This document shows, one piece after another, positions 58,229-64,000 of a DNA stretch of 64,000 nucleotides (positions within the stretch are counted from its first letter, which is position 1; every line of letters starts with the position of its first letter). The notes below the pieces were generated by a model, which was not told where the DNA came from, searched no databases, and was given only the letters and a program-made list of their open reading frames with translations. The stretch spans positions 6,547-70,546 of the forward strand of contig CAZLXW010000013.1 in assembly GCA_964563505.1 (NCBI GenBank). Direction: 5' to 3'. The stretch comes from UBA1351 sp964563505 (lineage in GTDB: Bacteria; Bacillota; Clostridia; Lachnospirales; Vallitaleaceae). Made by a program: the position numbers and the translations under genes.

Positions 58229-59119
58229 ATGTTATTAGTGACAGGGATTACAGGACATACAGGAAGATATTTTCTTCAAGAACTTATTGATCATAAATAC
58301 GAAGGACCAATCCGCTGCATCGTTAGGGAGACATCTGACACTTCAATGTTGGATAACAGCGGATTAAATATTGAAAAGGTTTATGGAGATCTCAATGACA
58401 AAGAGTTCATAAGAAAAGTTATGAATGGTGTAGATAATATTATGCACATTTATAATATACATCATTCTCCGATGATTGTTGAAACGGCAATTGAGAACAA
58501 TGTGAAACGAGCAATTTTAGTTCATACAACAGGAATTTATTCAAACTTCAAATATGCATCTCAAGGTTATAAAGATGTTGAAAAGAAAGTTTTTGAAATG
58601 ACTTCAGATCCAAACTGCTCTACAAAAGTCACGATTGTTAGACCGACTATGATCTACGGTGATCTGTGTGATAGCAACATGAGTAAGTTCATTAAGATGA
58701 TAGATAGATTAAGAATTATGCCGGTTATCAACGGTGGGAGAAACTTAATACAACCAGTAAATGCAAGGGATTTAGGAAAAGCATTCTATACAGTTCTCAT
58801 ATCTTCTGAAAAGACAGCTGGAAAAGCATATGACTTATCAGGCGAAAAGCCTCTACAGATGATAGAAGTTTTTAAGATGATAAGAGATAACCTCAACAAA
58901 AAAACAATCTTTGTTAGTGTGCCTTTAGGATTAGGGGTAGTACTTGCCCAAATTGCCAAGGTGCTGACTCTTGGAAAAATAGATTATGTAGAAAGAGTTC
59001 AACGTATGGGTGAAGACAGAAGTTATCCTCATGCTGAAGCCAAGAAAGATTTCAACTATAGTCCGATGAGTTTTGAAGAGGGCATTCAAATTGAAGTGAA
59101 TCAGTATTTGAAGAAGTAA
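58229..59119 (+). CDS. NAD(P)-dependent epimerase/dehydratase-like protein
   Basis: A 296-residue SDR-fold protein with the nucleotide-binding GITGHTGRYFL at the N-terminus. The usual catalytic Tyr-x3-Lys is not obvious; SQGYKDVEKK is the nearest match. It may be an atypical extended SDR that modifies a sugar nucleotide, or a non-catalytic relative. It lies between the sugar transferase and a glycosyltransferase, so a polysaccharide role is likely. GGGGTGAG precedes the ATG. Confidence 0.75.
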   Translation: MLLVTGITGHTGRYFLQELIDHKYEGPIRCIVRETSDTSMLDNSGLNIEKVYGDLNDKEFIRKVMNGVDNIMHIYNIHHSPMIVETAIENNVKRAILVHTTGIYSNFKYASQGYKDVEKKVFEMTSDPNCSTKVTIVRPTMIYGDLCDSNMSKFIKMIDRLRIMPVINGGRNLIQPVNARDLGKAFYTVLISSEKTAGKAYDLSGEKPLQMIEVFKMIRDNLNKKTIFVSVPLGLGVVLAQIAKVLTLGKIDYVERVQRMGEDRSYPHAEAKKDFNYSPMSFEEGIQIEVNQYLKK

Positions 59120-59146
59120 CTAAGTGATGAAAGTAGGATTGACAAT

Positions 59147-60256
59147 ATGAAAATAGCTGTACTCTCAAGCCATACGTCATCACTATTTTGGTTTCGTATG
59201 GATATGATGAAAGATTTTATAAAACATGGGCATTCTGTTATCGCCTTAGGACCAGAACCTGAATTAAACTGGAGAAGTAAATTTGAAGAATATGGTATTC
59301 AATACAAGCAACTCTTTGTAGAAAGAAATGGTATAAATCCTTTTAATGATTTAAGGACGTATCGAGAGCTTAAGCAATTTATGAAAGAAGAAAAGCCAGA
59401 TAAAGTATTTGCATATCAAGCAAAAACTGTAGTTTATGGAAGTCTTGCAGCAAAATCTAATGGCATTACTGAAGTATATACCCTGATAGCAGGTCTGGGA
59501 TCTATTTTCAGAGGAGAAGGGCTTAAAAACAAAATAATCAAAACAATAATGAAGACAGAATATCGTTTGTCATGTAATGCAAGTAAAAAGGTGTTTTTCC
59601 AAAACAATGATGATAAAAACGAGTTTATAAATAACGGACTTATTCAAGAAGAAAAAATCGAGATTATTAATGGATCAGGTGTAAACCTTGAGAAGTTTAA
59701 ACCAGAACCCTTGCCTGATATACCGGCATTCTTGTTTATCGGTAGATTAATCAAAGATAAGGGTGTAATGGAGTATTTAGAAGCCTGTAAGAGAGTTAAG
59801 GCTGAATATCCTGAAGTAAGATGCTTACTTGTGGGACCTTATGATAGCAATCCTTCAGCTTTGAAGCCAGAAGAACTACAGCCATTTATTGATCAGGATA
59901 TTATTGAGTATTTTGGAGAGCAGGCCGATGTTAGACCATATTTGAAACAGTGTAGCACTTATGTTTTACCTTCTTATCATGAAGGGACGCCTAAAACTGT
60001 TCTTGAAGCTATGGCAATAGGGCGTTCAATTATAACCAGTGATGCTCCAGGTTGTAGAGAAACTGTTACAGATGGATACAATGGGTACCTAGTGCCCGTC
60101 AAAGACATTGATGGCTTAACAGATAAAATGAAAGCTCTTATTGAAAATTCATCAACAAGTAAGTTAATGGCTGAGTATAGCTTGAGGCTTGCCAGAGAAA
60201 AATATGATGTCAATTTAGTCAATGAATCTATAATGAAAACTATGCAATTAATATAG
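59147..60256 (+). CDS. Glycosyltransferase, GT4-type
   Basis: A 369-residue GT-B glycosyltransferase. The C-terminal part has the donor-binding region (FLFIGRLIKDKGVMEYLEA near 190) and the EGTPKTVLEAMA motif (E-x7-E) near 281. It adds a sugar to the lipid-linked unit. The start at 59147 has GTAGGATTG upstream. The donor and acceptor cannot be read from the sequence. Confidence 0.85.
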   Translation: MKIAVLSSHTSSLFWFRMDMMKDFIKHGHSVIALGPEPELNWRSKFEEYGIQYKQLFVERNGINPFNDLRTYRELKQFMKEEKPDKVFAYQAKTVVYGSLAAKSNGITEVYTLIAGLGSIFRGEGLKNKIIKTIMKTEYRLSCNASKKVFFQNNDDKNEFINNGLIQEEKIEIINGSGVNLEKFKPEPLPDIPAFLFIGRLIKDKGVMEYLEACKRVKAEYPEVRCLLVGPYDSNPSALKPEELQPFIDQDIIEYFGEQADVRPYLKQCSTYVLPSYHEGTPKTVLEAMAIGRSIITSDAPGCRETVTDGYNGYLVPVKDIDGLTDKMKALIENSSTSKLMAEYSLRLAREKYDVNLVNESIMKTMQLI

Positions 60257-60274
60257 CGAGAAGGAGTAATCAAA

Positions 60275-61594
60275 ATGAACTTATACGAAAAAATCAAAAA
60301 CAGAGAAGAAAAAATTTCACTAGTAGGTCTTGGTTATGTAGGTATGCCGATTGCGGTTGCATTTGCAAAAAAAACAGATGTCATAGGGTTTGATATCAGC
60401 AAAGAGAAGGTTGAATTATACAAAAAAGGAATAGATCCAACTAAAGAGGTTGGAGATGATGTGATAAAAGAGACAACTGTAGAATTCACAGCAGATGAGA
60501 GCAAACTTAAAGAAGCTAAGTTTCATATTGTTGCAGTTCCTACTCCGGTTAATGCAGATCATACACCTGACTTAAGACCAGTTGAATCAGCGAGTAGAAC
60601 GGTAGGTAGAAATCTTACTAAGGGGTCTATTGTTGTATTTGAATCTACAGTTTATCCGGGGGTAACGGATGACATTTGTATACCTATTCTTGAAAAAGAA
60701 TCAGGAATGAAATGTGGAGAAGATTTCAAAGTTGGATATTCACCTGAAAGAATTAACCCAGGCGATAAGGTGCACAGGCTCGAAACAATAGTAAAAGTTG
60801 TAGCCGGAATGGATGAAGATTCTCTTGATGTAATAGCTAAAACATATGAGTTGGTTGTTGATGCCGGAGTACATAGAGCTGAATCAATTAAGGTGGCTGA
60901 AGCTGCCAAGGTTATTGAAAACTCACAAAGAGATATCAATATCGCATTTATGAACGAGCTTTCTATAATCTTTAATAAGATGGGAATTGATACAAAAGCG
61001 GTTCTTAAGGCTGCAGGAACGAAGTGGAACTTCCTTAACTTCTCCCCTGGTCTAGTTGGAGGACACTGTATTGGCGTAGACCCATACTACCTAACTTACA
61101 AAGCGGAACAATTAGGATACCACTCTCAAATCATCCTTTCAGGAAGAAGAATCAATGATGACATGGGTAAATATGTGGTTGAGAATTTGATTAAGAATCT
61201 TATAAAAGCAGACGTTCCAGTCAAAGATGCAAGAGTCGCAATCCTAGGGTTTACATTTAAAGAAAACTGTCCAGATACTAGAAATACAAGAGTTATCGAT
61301 ATCGTAAATGAACTAAAAGAGTATGGTTTGACTCCTATGATTGCAGATCCGGAAGCTGATGCTGAAGAGGCCAAATATGAGTATGGACTTGCGTTTGATA
61401 CAATAGAAGACATTAAAGAAATGGATGCAGTTGTTGTAGCTGTTGGACATGATCAATTCTTGAAATTGACTACAGAAGACTTCAGTAAGATGTTCAAAAA
61501 AGGCTCAAATGAAGGCAAAGTATTACTTGATATTAAAGGAATCCTAGATAGAAAAGAGTATGAAACAGCAGGATATAAATACTGGAGACTGTAA
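60275..61594 (+). CDS. Nucleotide sugar dehydrogenase (UDP-HexNAc 6-dehydrogenase type)
   Basis: A 439-residue UDP-sugar dehydrogenase of the WbpA/TviB/WecC type, which oxidises a UDP-N-acetylhexosamine to the uronic acid. NAD binding is in VGLGYVGMPIAVAFA near residue 16-30. The catalytic Cys is in GGHCIGVDPYYL (about 260-270), and GFTFKENCPDTRNTR is near 328. It probably works with the epimerase encoded next to make a HexNAcA-type sugar. AGAAGGAG precedes the ATG. Confidence 0.92.
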   Translation: MNLYEKIKNREEKISLVGLGYVGMPIAVAFAKKTDVIGFDISKEKVELYKKGIDPTKEVGDDVIKETTVEFTADESKLKEAKFHIVAVPTPVNADHTPDLRPVESASRTVGRNLTKGSIVVFESTVYPGVTDDICIPILEKESGMKCGEDFKVGYSPERINPGDKVHRLETIVKVVAGMDEDSLDVIAKTYELVVDAGVHRAESIKVAEAAKVIENSQRDINIAFMNELSIIFNKMGIDTKAVLKAAGTKWNFLNFSPGLVGGHCIGVDPYYLTYKAEQLGYHSQIILSGRRINDDMGKYVVENLIKNLIKADVPVKDARVAILGFTFKENCPDTRNTRVIDIVNELKEYGLTPMIADPEADAEEAKYEYGLAFDTIEDIKEMDAVVVAVGHDQFLKLTTEDFSKMFKKGSNEGKVLLDIKGILDRKEYETAGYKYWRL

Positions 61595-61612
61595 TGAAAG
61601 GTTGTGTACATC

Positions 61613-62587
61613 ATGGGATATGAAAATATTGAATTTGAAAAAGATAGTGTATTTCTCGTAACAGGTGGAGCTGGTTTTATTGGTTCCAATCTGTGCGAAG
61701 CTTTATTGGATAAGGGTTATAAGGTCAGATGTCTAGATGATCTGTCTAATGGAAGACAGACTAATGTGGATCTATTTATTAATAACCCAAATTATACTTT
61801 TATCAAAGGAGATATAAGAAGTCTAGATACATGCATGAAGGCATGTGAGGGCGTCGATTATGTATTAAATCAAGCTGCATGGGGAAGTGTTCCAAGAAGC
61901 ATTGAAATGCCGTTATTATATGAAGAAATCAATATTAGAGGAACACTAAATATGATGGAAGCTGCAAGACAAAATGGCGTGAAAAAATTTGTTTATGCAT
62001 CTAGCTCTTCCGTTTACGGAGATGAACCTAACCTTCCTAAACAAGAAGGTAGAGAAGGGAACCTTTTATCGCCATATGCTTTAACTAAAATGGTTGATGA
62101 AGAATATGGAAAGCTCTATTCAAAATTATATGGATTGGATACTTATGGACTAAGATACTTCAATGTGTTTGGAAGAAGACAAGATCCTGAAGGCGCTTAT
62201 GCTGCAGTGATCCCTAAGTTTATTAAGCAATTACTCGATGGCGAAAGACCAACGATAAATGGTGATGGCAAACAAAGTAGAGACTTTACTTATATTGAGA
62301 ATGTAATAGAGGCAAATTTAAAAGCGTGCAAGGCGTCATCTGAAGTTGCAGGAGAAGCTTTTAATATTGCATATGGTGGTAGAGAATATTTGATTGATGT
62401 TTATAATTCCTTATGTAAAGCTCTTGGAAAAGATATTAAACCAATCTTTGGCCCAGATAGAAAAGGTGATATAAAGCATAGTAATGCTGATATTAATAAG
62501 GCTAAAGAGATGTTAGGATATGATCCTAGTTGGAGTTTTGAAAAAGGGATTGAGGCTGCAATAGAATGGTATAGGGAGAATTTATAA
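61613..62587 (+). CDS. UDP-sugar 4-epimerase (WbpP/TviC-like SDR)
   Basis: A 324-residue extended SDR. Residues near 16 read VTGGAGFIGSNL (NAD binding), and the catalytic set is ASSSSVYGD (about 130) and SPYALTKMVDEEYGKLY (Tyr-x3-Lys). This is the UDP-HexNAc 4-epimerase type. ATG 61613 is preferred to GTG 61604, with GAAAGG upstream. It follows the dehydrogenase gene. Confidence 0.9.
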   Translation: MGYENIEFEKDSVFLVTGGAGFIGSNLCEALLDKGYKVRCLDDLSNGRQTNVDLFINNPNYTFIKGDIRSLDTCMKACEGVDYVLNQAAWGSVPRSIEMPLLYEEINIRGTLNMMEAARQNGVKKFVYASSSSVYGDEPNLPKQEGREGNLLSPYALTKMVDEEYGKLYSKLYGLDTYGLRYFNVFGRRQDPEGAYAAVIPKFIKQLLDGERPTINGDGKQSRDFTYIENVIEANLKACKASSEVAGEAFNIAYGGREYLIDVYNSLCKALGKDIKPIFGPDRKGDIKHSNADINKAKEMLGYDPSWSFEKGIEAAIEWYRENL

Positions 62588-62638
62588 GATAAAATCAAAG
62601 GGGTAGGCAGTCTAACTGTTTATGAAAATGGTGATAGT

Positions 62639-63736
62639 ATGAAAAAAATACTTTTTGTTGCTCCTAACCTTGAACATGGCGGAGCGGAATCGGTACTCGT
62701 TAAAATCATAAATAATATAGATTTAAAAAATTACGAGGTAAAACTAGCTTTGTTACAGAAAAGAGGTAGTCACTTATCAAAATTAAAAAATGATATTGAG
62801 ATTCTTGATTTAAAGGCTAAAGGTCCTATTGAATCTATTTTAGAATTGAAAAAAGTAATTAGACAGGAGAAGCCTACTACAGTCTTTTCAATAATTGGGC
62901 ATGTTAACATATATATGGCAATCCTAAAAGTACTGTTTTTTAAGAATACTAAGTTTATTGCTAGGGAGAATGTAGTTTATAGTGAGTGGCTGTATAAAGA
63001 TAGAAACATCAAAAAAATTGTATTGGGTATGTTATATTCAATTTATTTAAAAAAATTGGACGTTATAATGGTTCAGTCAAATTTTATGGCTGAACAAGTA
63101 GTGAGATATTTTAATGTTCCAAAAGACAATATTGCTGTATTTAATAATCCATTAGAACACAGTAAAATAGACGAACTTCAAAAGCAAGAATTAAATGATA
63201 ATAGATGGGATTTTAACAAGATTAATTTAATTGCTGTAGGAAGAATTGAAAAAGTAAAAAATTATGAGGATATGATAGACATATTCAACACTCTTCCAGA
63301 TAAATTTCATTTAAATATATTAGGTGATGGTAAAGAGAAAAAAAATCTTCAAAACTATATTTCTGAAAAATCTATGGATAGTAAAATCACCTTATATGGA
63401 TATGTCGACAATCCATATAAGTACATGCAAAATTCTTTCGTGCTATTACTTACATCACACAGAGAATCATATCCAAATGTAGTTTTAGAGGCAAATGCCT
63501 GTGGAATATATGCTGTGTCATATGATATGCCTGGTGGAATAAAAGAAATGATTAAAGAAGGGGTAAATGGAAGTATAGTGACATACGGAAATAAAAAAGA
63601 GTTTGCCAATAAAATATTGCAAATTTCAAAAGATGGTTATAACTCAAACGTTATTCTAGAAGGTATTAAAAAGTACTCTATAGACTCTTATATGTCAAAC
63701 TTATACAAACTTTTGGTCGGCAATCATGATGTTTAG
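62639..63736 (+). CDS. Glycosyltransferase, GT4-type (second)
   Basis: A 365-residue GT-B glycosyltransferase. The start (FVAPNLEHGGAESVLVKIIN) is typical of GT4 enzymes, the donor region is near 200 (NLIAVGRIEKVKNYEDMID), and ESYPNVVLEANACG gives the E-x7-E motif near 278. It probably adds the next sugar of the repeat. AATGGTGATAGT precedes the ATG. The gene is more AT-rich than those before it. Confidence 0.85.
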   Translation: MKKILFVAPNLEHGGAESVLVKIINNIDLKNYEVKLALLQKRGSHLSKLKNDIEILDLKAKGPIESILELKKVIRQEKPTTVFSIIGHVNIYMAILKVLFFKNTKFIARENVVYSEWLYKDRNIKKIVLGMLYSIYLKKLDVIMVQSNFMAEQVVRYFNVPKDNIAVFNNPLEHSKIDELQKQELNDNRWDFNKINLIAVGRIEKVKNYEDMIDIFNTLPDKFHLNILGDGKEKKNLQNYISEKSMDSKITLYGYVDNPYKYMQNSFVLLLTSHRESYPNVVLEANACGIYAVSYDMPGGIKEMIKEGVNGSIVTYGNKKEFANKILQISKDGYNSNVILEGIKKYSIDSYMSNLYKLLVGNHDV

Positions 63737-63753
63737 TATGGAGGTGACATTTT

Positions 63754-64000
63754 GTGAAGAAGGATAGTTTTTTTATAGGGCAATTAATTGCGTTATTTTT
63801 TGTTGCTTCAATACTTATTATAATGAATGATTATATTGAACTAGGGTTGGTTATTACTGGTATATTAAGCTTATTGATATTGCTCTGGAGTAAGCATGTA
63901 ATTGGTAATTATACTAATGCAACAGTCATGTTTATTGCTTTTAATATTTTTTATTTGATAGGAAAGTTCTACTTTTCTATCAAAGACATTTTAGAATCAA
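63754..64000 (+). CDS. Polytopic membrane protein, start only (possible Wzy or Wzx)
   Basis: An open frame starting with GTG 63754 after GGAGGTGACAT and running off the window end. The visible 82 residues hold at least three hydrophobic segments (about residues 8-23, 28-45 and 56-73). Its place in a polysaccharide operon fits an O-antigen-type polymerase or flippase, but this is based on context and hydrophobicity only. Confidence 0.55.
   Translation, partial: MKKDSFFIGQLIALFFVASILIIMNDYIELGLVITGILSLLILLWSKHVIGNYTNATVMFIAFNIFYLIGKFYFSIKDILES

Overview
The window looks like a low-GC Firmicute, most likely a member of the class Clostridia. The grounds are strong GGAGG-type ribosome binding sites, frequent TTG and GTG starts, AT-rich spacers, and protein families typical of clostridial siphoviruses. 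Genus cannot be fixed from the sequence alone. Nearly every gene is on the + strand.

Layout. (1) 1-5321: a left accessory block with a small membrane protein, a two-gene CBASS-like anti-phage system (CD-NTase plus a four-helix membrane effector), and three genes of unknown role (an OB-like/zinc protein, a TPR membrane protein and a SEC-C protein). (2) 5380-7816: a cassette with its own promoter, holding two paralogous ImmA/IrrE metallopeptidases around an XRE regulator and a small acidic protein. (3) 7859-54968: a siphophage-type prophage. It starts with 57-bp tandem repeats, a Com-like zinc finger, a sigma-like protein and an antirepressor. Next come phage metK, replication genes (DUF2800, DUF2815, family A polymerase, primase-helicase, VRR-NUC, SNF2 helicase), a candidate origin, a late-regulator-like protein, and a moron-like cassette (XRE, ImmA/IrrE, PIN) flanked by an identical 39-bp terminator repeat. 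An HNH gene and a probable cos region follow. An accessory block comes next: adenine methyltransferase, HNH-AP2 endonuclease, cytosine methyltransferase with internal repeats, and one live and one dead AbiE unit. Then come HK97-type packaging, head, tail and lysis genes. The right end has three consecutive serine recombinase genes, the last a fusion of two complete recombinases. (4) 55091-56951: a second AbiE toxin-antitoxin pair. (5) 56959-64000: a long regulatory intergenic region, then the start of a capsule or exopolysaccharide operon that runs off the window end.

How the parts work together. Phage MetK could supply S-adenosylmethionine to the two phage methyltransferases, which could protect phage DNA from restriction. 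The ImmA/IrrE-XRE sets are typical lysogeny or toxin-antitoxin control modules. CBASS, two AbiE units and the PIN module make this a dense anti-phage neighbourhood. The most striking items are a class-3-type intein splitting the Walker A motif of the large terminase, the double recombinase with a strong internal ribosome binding site at the fusion point, the 39-bp terminator duplication bracketing the moron-like cassette, a slippery -1 frameshift site in the tail chaperone pair, and a candidate TAGTCT-iteron origin. Attachment sites could not be identified, so the prophage edges are inferred from gene content.
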